Below, in pieces: positions 1 through 10,096 of a stretch of 64,000 nucleotides of DNA. The DNA is from Acidobacteriota bacterium (GTDB lineage: Bacteria; Acidobacteriota; Terriglobia; Bryobacterales; Bryobacteraceae). The stretch's first letter is position 1; each line of letters opens with the position of its first letter. Under the pieces are notes generated by a model. The model was not told the origin of the DNA. It did not search any database and saw only the letters and a list, made by a program, of their open reading frames with translations. The stretch lies in contig JAPKZB010000004.1 in assembly GCA_026393985.1 (NCBI GenBank), forward strand, positions 86,255 through 150,254, written 5' to 3'. A program made the translations under genes and the position numbers.

Positions 1-59
1 AGAGCCTCCAGGCGACCGGCGGGTCCCGGGACAAAGAGCGTTTCGATGCGCCGGGCCAT
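1..59 (-). CDS. alpha/beta hydrolase, N-terminal fragment (runs off window)
   Basis: An ATG at 59 on the minus strand opens a reading frame that leaves the window after 19 codons, reading MARRIETLFVPGPAGRLEA. The pattern E-T-L-(F)-(V/I)-P-G-P-A-G-x-L-E-A is how COG2945-type small alpha/beta hydrolases begin (family knowledge). It starts 2 nt after the yajQ stop, so it is probably the last visible gene of the minus-strand cluster that begins with ispG. Only the first beta-strand region is present, so no catalytic residue can be checked. Confidence 0.5.
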   Translation of the reverse strand, partial: MARRIETLFVPGPAGRLEA

Positions 60-61
60 GG

Positions 62-559
62 CTAGTTCCGGTAGTTGGTGAACTGCATGTCGATGCCGAG
101 GTCGGAGCGCTTGAGCAGGGCGATGACCTCCTGCAGGGAGTCGCGGTCCTTGCCCGAGACGCGGACCATGTCGCCGTTGATGGCGGCCTGGACCTTAATC
201 TTAGCGTCCTTGATGATCTTGACGATCTCTTTGGCCTTTTCGATAGGAATGCCGGCCTGCAGGGTGATCTCCTGACGGACGCTCATGCCGGAGGCGGGCT
301 GGATGGGCCCGTAGGTGAGCGCCTGGAGCGAGATGCCGCGCTTGTTGAGCTTCGATTGGAGGATGTCGACGACGGCGCCGAGTTTGTATTCGTCAGCCGA
401 GGCCATCAGGACCTTGTGGTCCTTTTCCTTCAATTCGATCGAGGATTTGGAATCTTTGAGATCGTAGCGGGTGCCAATTTCTTTGAGCGCCTGCTGGATT
501 GCGTTGTTTACTTCGGGCATCTCCACTTTGGAGACGATGTCAAAACTGTTATCAGCCAT
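62..559 (-). CDS. yajQ: YajQ family nucleotide-binding protein
   Basis: This 165-residue protein matches YajQ/UPF0234 over its full length. It opens with the family signature around ADNSFDIVSKVEMPEVNNA and carries the typical GTRYDLKDSKSSIEL segment at about residues 29-43. YajQ proteins have two ferredoxin-like lobes; some bind cyclic di-GMP and act with transcription factors, while others were described as nucleic-acid binding (family knowledge; ligand here unknown). The ATG at 559 has a GAGG-like ribosome site a few bases upstream. It lies 16 nt after the receiver gene and 2 nt before the hydrolase, so it is very likely co-transcribed with both. Confidence 0.93.
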   Translation of the reverse strand: MADNSFDIVSKVEMPEVNNAIQQALKEIGTRYDLKDSKSSIELKEKDHKVLMASADEYKLGAVVDILQSKLNKRGISLQALTYGPIQPASGMSVRQEITLQAGIPIEKAKEIVKIIKDAKIKVQAAINGDMVRVSGKDRDSLQEVIALLKRSDLGIDMQFTNYRN

Positions 560-575
560 AGCAACCTCGATAATG

Positions 576-1118
576 TCAGGCTGGACGCAGATTGCGCAAC
601 ACTTCGCGCGTAATCAGTTCCACCATCTGCGGCATGGCTTCGTCGAGCGCGACCGTGACGGCGGCACGGATGCGCTCCTCATCCGCAACGGGGATCACGG
701 GCAGGGGTGGGGCGTCGGCGCCGAACTCGCCGGCGAGACGGCGTTCGGCGACGCGGTCGAGCAGCGCCGTCAGGGCTTCGAGCAGCGAGGCAACGCTGAA
801 GGGTTTTTGGACGATGCCGTCGGCCCCGGCAGCGGAGGCTTTTTCGGCGTCGACCGGTTCGGTGATGCTGCCGCTCAACAGAACGCCGATGTGGCGGTGG
901 ACCAGGGTTTCGCGGATGAACTGCGCGAGTTCAAAGCCAGAGCGTTTGGGCAGGAAGGCGTCGGCGATAAGGACATCGGGACCGACGTCGGCGAGGCGGA
1001 GCAGGGCTGTCTCTCCGTCGGTCACCGAGACGACTTCAAAGCCCTCTTCGCGTAACATTCGCTCGCCGAGGCGCTGCGCGATGGCGCTGTCGTCGGCGAG
1101 CAGGATCCGGGCGGCCAC
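576..1118 (-). CDS. response regulator receiver-domain protein
   Basis: A 180-residue protein with an N-terminal receiver domain (about residues 3-120). The acidic pair is D9-D10 in LLADDS, the phosphoacceptor is D53 in IADAFLP and the conserved lysine is K105 in QKPF, so the phosphorylation site looks intact. There is no recognisable DNA-binding or enzymatic output domain; the remaining 60 residues are Ala/Glu-rich with a helical tail. It starts at a GTG whose G is shared with the TAG stop of the BamD-like gene, so translation is probably coupled. No histidine kinase is next to it. It may act by protein-protein contact, as single-domain regulators do (inference). Confidence 0.85.
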   Translation of the reverse strand: MAARILLADDSAIAQRLGERMLREEGFEVVSVTDGETALLRLADVGPDVLIADAFLPKRSGFELAQFIRETLVHRHIGVLLSGSITEPVDAEKASAAGADGIVQKPFSVASLLEALTALLDRVAERRLAGEFGADAPPLPVIPVADEERIRAAVTVALDEAMPQMVELITREVLRNLRPA

Positions 1119-2353
1119 TAGTTCTTGACCTTAGCCTTTTTCTCTTTCTTCTGCTTTTTGCCGACAGGCACCTGACGGTTGGCCGGGGGTGGGACGGGAG
1201 CGGCTTCGGCCGCCGGGGGGGCGGCCGGGGAAGCGGCGGCCGGGGCGGGACTACCGGCGCCACCGGGCTGCTGGGCGCTGAGGCGGGCGTCATCCTTTCT
1301 ATCGAGCGCGGTCTCACCGGTCAGGACTTGGCCGCCAACGTCATTGACGCCGGTCGCCGCGCCCACCGGCAGCGGGATCGAAGCAGGGAGGGTGGGCCGC
1401 ATGGACTCCATGGACGGGGAGCCGCTCTTGGCGGCGGCGATGGTATCGGGGCTCTTGCTGAAAACGCCCCAGAAGTTGTGCATCATGCCGGGTTTGGTGC
1501 GGTTTTCGTCCTCGTACTTCATGCGGGCGACGGCGACGGGATCGGCCTCGGGAACCTGCATCTCCATCTCTTTGAGCTTGTCGACGGCCTGTTTGGCGAG
1601 AGGGGAGAGCGGATAGTCCCGCACGAGGCGCTGGTAGGCCTGGCCGGCCTTGGCTTTGAAGCGGGGGCCCATCTTCGAATAGCTGTCGGCGAGTAGCCAA
1701 AGGTCCATGTCGGCCTTCGAGTAGAGCGGCCACTGGTCGACCACGTTTTGCAGACGGTTACTGGCGGCCGGGTTCGAGCCTTTGGAGTTATAGAACGAGC
1801 CGACGCGGAACTCTTTTTCGGCCAGAACCTCCTGGATGTTGCGGAGCAGTTGCTGGGTCTGGGGCGCGAACCTCGAGTTGGGGAACTGAGTGAGCAGGGT
1901 CCGGCACTCCTCTTCGGATTTGTAGGTGTGGCGGTCGTCACGGTCCGGCTTCTCCATCTGCTTATAGTGGATCATGCAGACCTTTTGCTGGGCTTCGGCG
2001 GCCTCCTCCATGGTGGGGTAGAAGAGGATGAAGTCCTTGTATTCAGCTTCGGCCTGGGCCATGCCGTTCGAGCCTCCTTCGCGCATCCAGCTATCGGCGA
2101 TGGCGAGTTTCGCCTTGGCCAGATACTCGGAGGTGTCGTAGGTGTTCATGAGGGTATTCAGGGTGATGCGGGCCACTTCGTAGCGGCCGCGCTCGATATC
2201 CCTGACCGCCTTGTCGAACAGGACCTTGTCCGGCTGCTGGGTATCTTTCGAAATCGGGTTCTCGTACTTCTTTTTCCGGAAGCAGCTCGAGAGCGAGGGA
2301 ATCGCCAAGGCTGTCACCATCAGAACCGCTATCATTTTGCGCGAAAGAAACAT
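1118..2353 (-). CDS. bamD: BamD-like outer-membrane assembly lipoprotein
   Basis: From the ATG at 2353 the product is about 411 residues, with a lipoprotein signal ending in the lipobox L-S-S-C (Cys24). An upstream in-frame GTG at 2368 would add five residues; the ATG gives the better signal-peptide length. The body is TPR-like: repeated helical pairs such as LFDKAVRDIERGRYEVARITL and ALYxDYxxFYPT spacing, as in the YfiO/BamD family. BamD recruits BamA and is needed to insert outer-membrane beta-barrels (family knowledge). The last ~130 residues are Pro/Ala-rich and end in a Lys-rich tail, longer than in proteobacterial BamD. It follows rpe by 31 nt. Confidence 0.8.
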   Translation of the reverse strand: MFLSRKMIAVLMVTALAIPSLSSCFRKKKYENPISKDTQQPDKVLFDKAVRDIERGRYEVARITLNTLMNTYDTSEYLAKAKLAIADSWMREGGSNGMAQAEAEYKDFILFYPTMEEAAEAQQKVCMIHYKQMEKPDRDDRHTYKSEEECRTLLTQFPNSRFAPQTQQLLRNIQEVLAEKEFRVGSFYNSKGSNPAASNRLQNVVDQWPLYSKADMDLWLLADSYSKMGPRFKAKAGQAYQRLVRDYPLSPLAKQAVDKLKEMEMQVPEADPVAVARMKYEDENRTKPGMMHNFWGVFSKSPDTIAAAKSGSPSMESMRPTLPASIPLPVGAATGVNDVGGQVLTGETALDRKDDARLSAQQPGGAGSPAPAAASPAAPPAAEAAPVPPPANRQVPVGKKQKKEKKAKVKN

Positions 2354-2384
2354 AATTCCAAATCTCACTTGCTTAGACTCTGGC

Positions 2385-3053
2385 CTAGACTAGGGATCCG
2401 ACGCTCGCGGCCTGCCGCAGCGAGCGAACGGCGGCGCCGGAATCCGACGCTCCAAACACACTGGAGCCCGCAACGAGCCATTCGGCGCCGGCGCGGGCAA
2501 TGGCGGCCGCGTTTTCGACAACCACGCCGCCATCAATTTCGATTTTGAAGCCCAGGCCCTGCCGGGTCCGGCGCTCGACCAACTGTTCGATTTTCCGGAG
2601 CGAACCGGGCAGGAAACGCTGCCCGCCGAAGCCCGGATTGACGCTCATGATCAGCACAAAGTCGACGAAGTCGAGCACTTCGTCCAACGTCGCCACGGGG
2701 GTGGCGGGATTGAGTACGACCCCGGCCAGTGCGCCTTCGGCCTGAATCAGGCGGAGGGTGCGGTCGAGATGGGGACAGGCTTCCTGGTGCACCGAGACGC
2801 TGTCGGCGCCCGCTTCGATGAAGACGGGGGCGAAGCGGTCGGCGTCGGTAATCATGAGATGGACGTCGAGGTGCGCTTTGGTAATCTTGCGCAGGGATTT
2901 GACGACAGGGGGCCCCATTGTCAGATTCGGGACAAAATGCCCATCCATCACGTCGACGTGCAGCATCGACACGCCCGCCTGTTCGACGCGCGCGATCTCC
3001 TCACCCAGCCGGGCAAAGTCCGCAGCTAGTAACGATGGCAGAATCTCGACCAT
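2385..3053 (-). CDS. rpe: ribulose-phosphate 3-epimerase
   Basis: The 222-residue protein is a standard-length Rpe TIM barrel that interconverts ribulose 5-phosphate and xylulose 5-phosphate in the pentose phosphate and Calvin pathways. Visible signatures are ILPSLLAADFARL at the N-terminus, the metal-binding HVDVMDGHFVPN stretch (about 37-48), HLMI (His metal ligand), MSVNPGFGGQ and the phosphate-binding EIDGGV. The ATG at 3053 lies 13 nt after the rsmB stop. All expected motifs are present and nothing is unusual. Confidence 0.96.
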   Translation of the reverse strand: MVEILPSLLAADFARLGEEIARVEQAGVSMLHVDVMDGHFVPNLTMGPPVVKSLRKITKAHLDVHLMITDADRFAPVFIEAGADSVSVHQEACPHLDRTLRLIQAEGALAGVVLNPATPVATLDEVLDFVDFVLIMSVNPGFGGQRFLPGSLRKIEQLVERRTRQGLGFKIEIDGGVVVENAAAIARAGAEWLVAGSSVFGASDSGAAVRSLRQAASVGSLV

Positions 3054-3066
3054 GGGAACGCAGTCT

Positions 3067-4095
3067 TCATGCTATCACGGCATGCCAAAAGCCGTCCCCG
3101 GGTTCCTGGCCGGGCAGCCGGTATCCGGCTTCGACGATGCGGCCGGGGCAGACGGCGGCTACGACCGCTTCGTTCTCCTCCTTTTCGAGGGAGCAGGTGG
3201 AGTAGACGAGGCGGCCGCCGGGCGCCAGAACGCCCAGGGCGCTGCGCAAAATGGCGCGTTGGCGGGCGGCGAGGTCGTCGAGATCGGCGGGGGTAATTCG
3301 CCATTTGATCTCCGGATTTCTCCCCAGGGTGCCGGTGCCGCTGCAGGGGGCGTCGACCAGAATCCGTTCGAACGTTTTTACAAACGGCAACGGGGCGGTG
3401 GCGTCAAGCACCACGCGGTCGGCCACGTCCACCAACCGCAGGCGGTGCCCATAGCGGTCGGCGGCGACGACGCGGCCGCCGGCGGCGACCAGCTGCCGGG
3501 TCTTGTTGCCGGGCGCGGCGCACAGGTCGAGGACGGACATGCCGGGGGCGACGTCGAGCAGAGGCACAATGGCGGCGGCGCCCGGGTCCTGGCCCGGCGC
3601 GGCGGGCGGGGCGAGAAAGGCCCGGGCGATGCCGGCGGCTTGTTCGGGGCCGAAAGCGGCCTGCCAGCGGGCCAGCAGCCAGGCGGGTACGGCCAGTTCG
3701 ACCTCGGCGTCGGGCCAGGCGACCGGGGCGCGGTTCACTTTGCGCAGCACCGCGTTGACGAATCCCATGGCCGAGCGCTTGCGGGCGCGACGGACCAGAT
3801 CGACGGAGGCCGAAACGGCGGCGTGGGGCGGGATCCGGTCGAGATAGCGCAGCTGATAGATGCCCAGGCGCAGGGCGAGACGGACCTCGGGATCGAGCTT
3901 ACCGGTTTTGCCGGAGTAGAGGCGGATAAGGTAGTCGAGCTGCGACTGCACGCGCAAGGGGCCGAGCACGAGCTCCCAGGCCAGGTCGGCGTCGCGCGGG
4001 TCCAGACCGGCCACGGCCCCCCGCAGGACCTCCTCGGCCCAGGCGCCGTTTTCGACGCGGAGGGCGGCGTCGAAGGCGATCTCGCGGGCGGTCAT
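3067..4095 (-). CDS. rsmB: 16S rRNA (cytosine-C5) methyltransferase RsmB-like
   Basis: The 342-residue protein has an N-terminal NusB-like helical domain (about 1-125, with LRLGIYQLRYLDRIPPHAAV) and a C-terminal m5C methyltransferase domain. The SAM motif is LDLCAAPGNKT at 189-199, and the two family cysteines are C251 in DAPCSGTG and C301 in YSTCSLEKEENE. RsmB methylates C967 of 16S rRNA in E. coli (family knowledge). It is some 90 residues shorter than E. coli RsmB because the linker before the SAM motif is reduced to an Ala/Pro stretch. It starts 2 nt after the ispG stop. Confidence 0.92.
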   Translation of the reverse strand: MTAREIAFDAALRVENGAWAEEVLRGAVAGLDPRDADLAWELVLGPLRVQSQLDYLIRLYSGKTGKLDPEVRLALRLGIYQLRYLDRIPPHAAVSASVDLVRRARKRSAMGFVNAVLRKVNRAPVAWPDAEVELAVPAWLLARWQAAFGPEQAAGIARAFLAPPAAPGQDPGAAAIVPLLDVAPGMSVLDLCAAPGNKTRQLVAAGGRVVAADRYGHRLRLVDVADRVVLDATAPLPFVKTFERILVDAPCSGTGTLGRNPEIKWRITPADLDDLAARQRAILRSALGVLAPGGRLVYSTCSLEKEENEAVVAAVCPGRIVEAGYRLPGQEPGDGFWHAVIA

Positions 4096-4097
4096 TC

Positions 4098-5324
4098 TTA
4101 CGCGGTCACGGGACCGTAGTGCGATTCGACGTAGTCGTTCAACATCGTGATGAACTCGGCGACGATATGATCGCCGCGTAGCGTCCGGACGAGTTTGCCA
4201 TCCACGTAGACGGGCGCCACGGGCTCTTCAAACGTGCCGGGCAGAGAGATGCCGATGTTGGCGTGCTTTGATTCACCGGGGCCGTTGACGATGCAGCCCA
4301 TCACGGCCACCTTCATCTCCTCCACCCCGGGATGGTTCGCCCCCCATACCGGCATCTGCTCCCGCAGGTAGGTTTGAATCTGGTCGGCCATGTCCTGGAA
4401 GAAGGTGGACGTGGTGCGGCCGCAGCCCGGGCAGGCGGTGACCTGCGGGGTGAAGCTGCGGAGTTCGAGTGATTGGAGAATCTGCTGGCAGACGAGCACC
4501 TCTTCGGTGCGGTCGCCGTTCGGCAGCGGGGTGAGGCTGGCGCGAATGGTATCGCCGATGCCCTCCTGCAGGAGCACGGAGAGGGCCGCGGTGGTGGCGA
4601 CAATGCCTTTCGAACCCAGGCCGGCCTCGGTGAGGCCGAGGTGCAGGGCGTAATCGCATTGCGCGGCGAGCATCCGGTTGACGGCGATGAGGTCCTGCAC
4701 GCCGCTCACCTTGGCGCTGAGCAGAATCTGGTTGCGACGCAGGCCGTAGCGCTCGGCCGCCGCGGCCGCCTCGAGGGCACTGACCACCATGGCGTTCATG
4801 GTGACCTGCTTGGCGTCGAGCGGTTCGGCCAGCTTGGCGTTCTCGTCCATCATGCGGGTGAGGAGCGCGCCATCGAGCGAGCCCCAGTTGACGCCGATGC
4901 GGACCGGCTTCTGGTGTTCGACAGCGACTTCGATCATCGCCCGGAAGTTATCGTCGTGCTTCTTGCCGATGTTGACGTTGCCGGGGTTGATCCGGTACTT
5001 AGCGAGCGTGCGGGCGCACTCCGGGTACTTCTTGAGCAGCAGGTGGCCGTTGTAGTGGAAATCCCCGACCATGGGCACGCGGCAGTCATAAAGCATCAGC
5101 GTGTCGACGATCTTCGGGACGGCGCGGGCGGCCTCTTCCGTGTTCACAGTGATGCGCACGATCTCCGAACCGGCCTTGGCGAGAGCGAGAACCTGATTGG
5201 CGGTACCCGTGACGTCCGCCGTATCGGTGTTCGTCATGGACTGCACCACAATCGGGTTGTCCCCTCCCACCATCACCCCGCCGACATTTACCGGCACCGA
5301 CTTTCGACGCGCAACCACAGGCAT
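4098..5324 (-). CDS. ispG: 4-hydroxy-3-methylbut-2-en-1-yl diphosphate synthase
   Basis: IspG (GcpE) catalyses the penultimate step of the non-mevalonate isoprenoid pathway, using a 4Fe-4S cluster. From the ATG at 5324 the product is 408 residues. Cluster ligands are C298 and C301 (CPGCGR) and C344 ([10 protein letters not shown]), with the neighbouring Glu at 351. The frame stays open upstream to 5555, but that extension has no IspG similarity and overlaps the divergent gene at 5510, so I chose the internal ATG. It is the first gene of the minus-strand cluster; TACAAT about 13 nt upstream of the start could be a -10 box. Confidence 0.96.
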   Translation of the reverse strand: MPVVARRKSVPVNVGGVMVGGDNPIVVQSMTNTDTADVTGTANQVLALAKAGSEIVRITVNTEEAARAVPKIVDTLMLYDCRVPMVGDFHYNGHLLLKKYPECARTLAKYRINPGNVNIGKKHDDNFRAMIEVAVEHQKPVRIGVNWGSLDGALLTRMMDENAKLAEPLDAKQVTMNAMVVSALEAAAAAERYGLRRNQILLSAKVSGVQDLIAVNRMLAAQCDYALHLGLTEAGLGSKGIVATTAALSVLLQEGIGDTIRASLTPLPNGDRTEEVLVCQQILQSLELRSFTPQVTACPGCGRTTSTFFQDMADQIQTYLREQMPVWGANHPGVEEMKVAVMGCIVNGPGESKHANIGISLPGTFEEPVAPVYVDGKLVRTLRGDHIVAEFITMLNDYVESHYGPVTA

Positions 5325-5509
5325 AACCGTTATTGTACCAACCGCACAGGAGTAGCTTTGAATCGTAACCATAAGATTTTTCGATTGGATCGCCGGAGGA
5401 CGGTCCGGTACCGTAAGGTTAGGCGTGGCATCCCTCCCGGTTCGATTTTGGTGCGGCGCATTCTCCGGGTTCGAGAGTAGACCAAGGTTGACGGCTTCAA
5501 AAGGACGGC

Positions 5510-5878
5510 ATGTGCCCGCGAATACTGCTTTATGGCTTATCCCCTGAACTCTCACGCGAACTGCGCGACGTCCTGATCACCACCCACCACGTCCCGGAAA
5601 TCGACGATGAGATGCGCGCCGGCGGACTTTGCTGGTCGGAGACCGACCTGGTCTTTTGCCCGGCTGACCCTTCGGCACTTGCCAAAGTGCTGACGGCGAC
5701 CGCGGCGCAGCAGCCCCGCCTGCGGGTGATCGCCACGAGCCGGCTTCCGGAGACGGCCGAGTGGCTGGACGCGGTGGAGGCCGGTGCGGCCGACTACTGT
5801 GCTGCTCCGTTTGAGGCGACCCAGATCCGCTGGCTTCTGGCGGCGCACCTTTCGCGACTGAAACCGGTAGCCGCCTGA
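5510..5878 (+). CDS. degenerate receiver-like small protein
   Basis: A 122-residue protein with the beta-alpha layout of a CheY-type receiver (RILLYGLSP strand, hydrophobic LVFCPADP strand, LRVIATS strand, ADYCAAPFE). The usual phosphoacceptor Asp is replaced (CPADP segment, Cys at the expected place), and the conserved Lys-Pro is replaced by Ala-Pro. It is therefore probably a phosphorylation-independent pseudo-receiver (inference). The ATG at 5510 has AAGGAC five bases upstream. It diverges from ispG and precedes the DUF1385 gene by 86 nt. Function unknown. Confidence 0.7.
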   Translation: MCPRILLYGLSPELSRELRDVLITTHHVPEIDDEMRAGGLCWSETDLVFCPADPSALAKVLTATAAQQPRLRVIATSRLPETAEWLDAVEAGAADYCAAPFEATQIRWLLAAHLSRLKPVAA

Positions 5879-5964
5879 GCACGGAGGCACCGAGGCATCC
5901 TGAAGCGCTCGCCGGGCATCGAACAGCTATACTTGAAAAAGGAAGCGTTATTCTGGTTCCGCGT

Positions 5965-6966
5965 ATGTCTTTGCGTCATTTTTTCCGTCTCGTCACTCAC
6001 ACTCAACTCCTGCCGGTGCTCGAAAGCGGCGAGGAGACCCTCGTCGGCGGCCAGGCCGTCATGGAAGGGGTGATGATGCGGGCGCCGCACAGCTACTGTG
6101 TGGCCGTGCGCCGGGCCAACGGAGAGATTGCCACCGAACAGTCGCCGCTGCCGCGGGTGAGCGAAAAGTATCCGTTGTTCAAACTGCCCGTCTTGCGCGG
6201 CATTGGCACGCTGGGCCAGGCGATGTCGTTGGGAGTAAAGGCGCTGCGGTTTTCCACCAACATCGCCATGGAGGAAGAGAACGCGGCCAAGGGCAAGCCG
6301 GAGGCCTCCTCGGAAGTACCCGCCTGGATGATGACGCTTAACCTGGTCTTCTCTGTCGGCTTCTTCATCCTGATGTACAAAGTTCTGCCCGCCTTTGCCA
6401 CCGGGCAGTTGACGAACTACTTTCCGGTGTTGCAACAGGGCGCGCTGTTCAGCCTCGTCGACGGGGTGATTCGTCTCTGTATCTTCCTGGCCTTTCTTTA
6501 CGGTATTTCGCGGTACAAGGACATTCACCGGGTTTTTGAGTACCACGGCGCCGAGCACAAAGTGGTTTACAATTTCGAGTCCGGCCAGCCGGTAACGATC
6601 GCCAACGCGCAGAGCTTTACCACCCTCCATCCCCGCTGCGGCACCAGCTTTCTGCTGGTGGTGATGCTGATTTCGATGGTGACTTACATGGTGGTGGATC
6701 CGTTGTTTGGCTTGAACACGTTGCCCGCCAAGATCGCTTCGCGGGTGATTCTGATTCCGGTGATTGCCGGCCTGAGTTACGAACTGATTCGTTTTGCCGC
6801 CCGCCGCCGCGGGTCTTTGCTGGCCGCCATGACCATCCCCGGTCTGTGGCTCCAGAAGATTACCACCCAACCGCCCGCGGACGACCAGACCGCCATTGCG
6901 ATTCATGCCCTTGAAGGGGCCATGGAGCTCGAAAAGAAGCAGGGCGGGCAGCTAGTCATCGCTTAA
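5965..6966 (+). CDS. DUF1385 (YqhQ-like) membrane protein
   Basis: A 333-residue polytopic membrane protein of the DUF1385 family. The diagnostic opening [20 protein letters not shown] lies at about 30-49. Further family features are [14 protein letters not shown] (about 195), the [10 protein letters not shown] motif (about 215) and four to five hydrophobic segments. The biochemical role of the family is not established. It is frequently found beside prfA and prmC, as here: the prfA ATG follows its TAA by one base, so the three genes are almost certainly one transcript. Confidence 0.9.
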   Translation: MSLRHFFRLVTHTQLLPVLESGEETLVGGQAVMEGVMMRAPHSYCVAVRRANGEIATEQSPLPRVSEKYPLFKLPVLRGIGTLGQAMSLGVKALRFSTNIAMEEENAAKGKPEASSEVPAWMMTLNLVFSVGFFILMYKVLPAFATGQLTNYFPVLQQGALFSLVDGVIRLCIFLAFLYGISRYKDIHRVFEYHGAEHKVVYNFESGQPVTIANAQSFTTLHPRCGTSFLLVVMLISMVTYMVVDPLFGLNTLPAKIASRVILIPVIAGLSYELIRFAARRRGSLLAAMTIPGLWLQKITTQPPADDQTAIAIHALEGAMELEKKQGGQLVIA

Positions 6967-6967
6967 C

Positions 6968-8059
6968 ATGCAATACGCCGATAAGTTGGACGCGCTCGAA
7001 GCGCGCTTTGAAGAGTTGAGCCGGGCCATGGCGGATCCGGATATAATCACCGATCCGGAGGCTTACCGGAAGACCGCCAAGGCGCATCGCGACATGGAAG
7101 AGGTGGTCAACAAGTACCGCGAGTGGAAGCAGGCCAACGATGCGCTCGCGCAGGCCAAGAGCATGTCGCAGGATACCGATCCGGAGATGCGCGAGATGGC
7201 GCTGGCCGAGATCGCCGACCTCGAACCGGCCATGACCAGGCTAGAAGAGGAGCTGATGATCTTCCTGCTGCCGAAGGACCCGAACGATGATAAGAACATC
7301 GTGCTCGAAATCCGGGCCGGCACGGGCGGCGACGAGGCGACGCTGTTTGCGGCCGAGTTGTGGCGGATGTATACGCGTTACTTTGAAACGCAACGGTGGA
7401 AAGTGGATATCACCGACCTGAGCGATTCCTCGGTGGGGGGCATTAAAGAAGTCATTGCGCTCATCAGCGGGGATAAGGTCTACAGCAAGCTGAAGTATGA
7501 GTCGGGCGTCCACCGGGTACAGCGCGTGCCGCAGACCGAGACGCAGGGACGGGTGCACACCTCCGCCGTCACGGTTGCGGTGCTGCCGGAGGCCGAGGAT
7601 GTGGACATCCACATTGAAGCCAAAGACATCCGGATAGACACCTTCTGCTCGTCCGGCCCGGGCGGACAGAGCGTGAACACGACCTACTCAGCCATCCGCA
7701 TTACGCACCTGGCGACCGGGGTCGTGGTGAGCTGCCAGGACGAGAAGTCGCAGATCAAGAATCGCGATAAGGCGATGCGGGTGCTCCGGTCGCGGCTCTA
7801 CGAGTTGGAACTGGAAAAGCAGCAGGCCGCCATTGGCGCCGAGCGGAAGAAGATGGTGGGTTCGGGCGACCGCAGCGAGAAGATCCGCACTTACAACTTT
7901 CCGCAGAACCGCGTGACCGATCACCGGATTGGCCTTACCCTACATCAGCTCGATCTAGTCATGGAGGGGCGCATTGAGGCGATTATCGACGGGCTAGTCA
8001 CCTTCTACCAGGCCGAGAAGTTGAAGGAACAGGCTGGAGATGGCCAGCGAGCCGCCTAA
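6968..8059 (+). CDS. prfA: peptide chain release factor 1
   Basis: RF1 reads UAA and UAG stop codons and triggers peptide release. The 363-residue length is normal. Visible are the N-terminal helical bundle, the core [18 protein letters not shown], and the catalytic GGQ at about residues 232-234 inside [16 protein letters not shown], whose glutamine is the substrate of PrmC encoded next. The gene overlaps prmC by 20 nt, linking release factor and its methylase in one operon. A clear ribosome site is missing, suggesting re-initiation after the DUF1385 stop. Confidence 0.97.
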   Translation: MQYADKLDALEARFEELSRAMADPDIITDPEAYRKTAKAHRDMEEVVNKYREWKQANDALAQAKSMSQDTDPEMREMALAEIADLEPAMTRLEEELMIFLLPKDPNDDKNIVLEIRAGTGGDEATLFAAELWRMYTRYFETQRWKVDITDLSDSSVGGIKEVIALISGDKVYSKLKYESGVHRVQRVPQTETQGRVHTSAVTVAVLPEAEDVDIHIEAKDIRIDTFCSSGPGGQSVNTTYSAIRITHLATGVVVSCQDEKSQIKNRDKAMRVLRSRLYELELEKQQAAIGAERKKMVGSGDRSEKIRTYNFPQNRVTDHRIGLTLHQLDLVMEGRIEAIIDGLVTFYQAEKLKEQAGDGQRAA

Positions 8060-8876
8060 TCTGACCCTCGGGGAAGCCTTACGGCAGGCGATTCGTTTTC
8101 TGAGCGAGCACGGCATCGAAAGTCCGCGGCTGACGGCCGAGGTACTGCTGAGCCGGGCGCTCGGCCGGGACCGCGTGTATCTGTACGCTCATCCGGAAGC
8201 CCCGCTGCCGGAGTTGGCCTGGATCCACTTCGGCCGCTGGCTGCACGAACGGACGCAGGGCAAGCCGCTGCAGTACATCACCCGGGAGCAGGAGTTCTAC
8301 GGGCGCCGCTTCGCGGTGGCCCCGGGCGTGCTGATTCCCCGCCCCGAGACCGAACTGATCGTCGAACTCGCTTTGCGAAACGAAGCCACCACGTTGCTCG
8401 ACATCGGCACGGGTTCGGGGATTCTGGCCATCACCCTGGCGCTTGAATGGGAGCGCCCTGCGGTGGCGACCGATCTTTCGGCCGAGGCGCTGCAGATTGC
8501 GCGGGCCAACGCCGCGGCACTGGGGGCGCCGGTGCAGTTTGTGCAGGCTGACCTGGCCGCCGCCTTCGCGGGCCACTCGTTCGGCGCGATTGTGACCAAT
8601 CCGCCGTATGTGCCGGCGGGCGACGGGCCGGGGCTGCAGCGGGAGGTGCGCGATTGGGAGCCGCCGACCGCGCTCTTCAGCGGCCCGGACGGCCTCGACC
8701 ACTACCGCCGCCTCGAACCGTTGTGCCGGCGCCTGCTCCGGCCGGGCGGCTGGCTGCTGGGCGAGTTCGGCTACGGGCAGGCGGCCGCCATCGCCGAGTT
8801 GTTTCGCGGCTGGCGGGAGGTGGAACTCCATGCCGACCTGGCCGGGACGCCCCGCGTGCTGGCCGCCCGCACTTGA
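8040..8876 (+). CDS. prmC: release factor glutamine methyltransferase
   Basis: PrmC (HemK) methylates the GGQ glutamine of RF1 and RF2. The 278-residue protein has the N-terminal five-helix domain ([31 protein letters not shown]), then [19 protein letters not shown]. The SAM motif [11 protein letters not shown] is followed by the catalytic NPPY at residues 187-190. The ATG at 8040 lies within the last codons of prfA and is preceded by a GGAG-type site. Position and motifs make this assignment secure. Confidence 0.96.
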   Translation: MASEPPNLTLGEALRQAIRFLSEHGIESPRLTAEVLLSRALGRDRVYLYAHPEAPLPELAWIHFGRWLHERTQGKPLQYITREQEFYGRRFAVAPGVLIPRPETELIVELALRNEATTLLDIGTGSGILAITLALEWERPAVATDLSAEALQIARANAAALGAPVQFVQADLAAAFAGHSFGAIVTNPPYVPAGDGPGLQREVRDWEPPTALFSGPDGLDHYRRLEPLCRRLLRPGGWLLGEFGYGQAAAIAELFRGWREVELHADLAGTPRVLAART

Positions 8877-8913
8877 CTCTCCCCCCGCAAACATGAAATA
8901 ACCTTCTCTAATC

Positions 8914-9999
8914 ATGCGACGCCGTGAACTCTTTCAAGGCGCGGCTCTGGCCGCCGCCGCTCAACTCCCCGCCTCCGCCGCCAAATCGAAAAGCCAGGGT
9001 AAACCGGTTCTGATGAAGGCCGGCCATCAGCACGCCGACGACCCGGAAACGCTCAACGCGCTGGCCGCGTTTGGCGTCAACAACATCTGCTCCGGCCTGC
9101 CCTCCCGCAAGCTCGACGAGAAGTGGAGCGTGGATGGCCTAAAGGCGCTGCGCGACCGCGTCAACCAGCATGGCATCACCCTCGAGATGGTGCCGCTGCC
9201 GCTCAGTTCGGCCTACATCACCCGCGCCGAGTACCCGGCGATCATGATGGGCAAGTCGCCGGACCGCGACCGCGCCATTGACGAGATCTGCCAGATGATC
9301 AAGAACGTGAAGGAAGCCGGCATCCCCGCCGTCAAATACAACATGTCGATCCTTGGCGTCGTCTCCACCGAGCCGACCAAGGGCCGGGGCGGGGCCGTTC
9401 AGCGCAGCTTCAAGTACGCCGGCGCCAAGCAGGACCCGCCGCTCACTGAAGCCGGCGCCGTTTCCGAAGACATCTACTGGGAGCGGATCACCTACTTCCT
9501 CGATCGCGTCGTGCCGGTCGCCAACGAGTACAAGATCCGCCTTGCGTGCCACCCGCACGACCCGGCCATGCCCAAGAACAAGGGCTGGCGCGGCTGCGAA
9601 ACCGTCCTGAGCCCGGAGGGACTCAAGAAGTTCGTCTCCATCCGGGAGAGCCCGTACCACGGCCTCAACTTCTGCCAGGGGACGATCAGCGAAGGGCTGG
9701 TGGATCCGAACAAACAGATCCACGACTACATCCGCTACTTCGGCACGCGCAAGAAGATATTCAACGTGCACTTCCGCAACATCGAAGGCGGCTACCTGGA
9801 CTTCAAAGAGACCTTCCCGGACAACGGGTCGGTGAACATGCTCGAAGCGCTGCGGACCTATAAAGAAGTCGGCTACGACGGCATGGTGATGCCCGACCAC
9901 GTGCCCCGCGTCGAAGGCGACCCGGGCGGCAAGAAGAGCTTTGCATTCTGCTTCGGCTACATCCAGGCCGGGATTCAGATGCTGAAGATGGAAGGCTGA
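8914..9999 (+). CDS. mannonate dehydratase-like TIM-barrel protein with export signal
   Basis: A 361-residue protein starting with an Arg-Arg leader (MRRRELFQG) and an Ala-rich stretch, consistent with Tat export or a residual leader. The barrel resembles UxuA: a [10 protein letters not shown] segment, [16 protein letters not shown], and [13 protein letters not shown] with the Asp-His near the C-terminus. UxuA removes water from D-mannonate in glucuronate breakdown (family knowledge). Acidobacteria and Planctomycetes have many exported paralogues of unknown substrate, so the reaction is uncertain. It stands 37 nt after prmC but is metabolically unrelated. Confidence 0.75.
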   Translation: MRRRELFQGAALAAAAQLPASAAKSKSQGKPVLMKAGHQHADDPETLNALAAFGVNNICSGLPSRKLDEKWSVDGLKALRDRVNQHGITLEMVPLPLSSAYITRAEYPAIMMGKSPDRDRAIDEICQMIKNVKEAGIPAVKYNMSILGVVSTEPTKGRGGAVQRSFKYAGAKQDPPLTEAGAVSEDIYWERITYFLDRVVPVANEYKIRLACHPHDPAMPKNKGWRGCETVLSPEGLKKFVSIRESPYHGLNFCQGTISEGLVDPNKQIHDYIRYFGTRKKIFNVHFRNIEGGYLDFKETFPDNGSVNMLEALRTYKEVGYDGMVMPDHVPRVEGDPGGKKSFAFCFGYIQAGIQMLKMEG

Positions 10000-10096
10000 G
10001 GTTTCCCGCCCTCCGGCGGTAGTGACCTGCGACAATATGGGGGAGTTGGCTTCGTTTCGCGAAGTCCGGCTCCCCGTTTTCTTTTTACTAAGCCTA

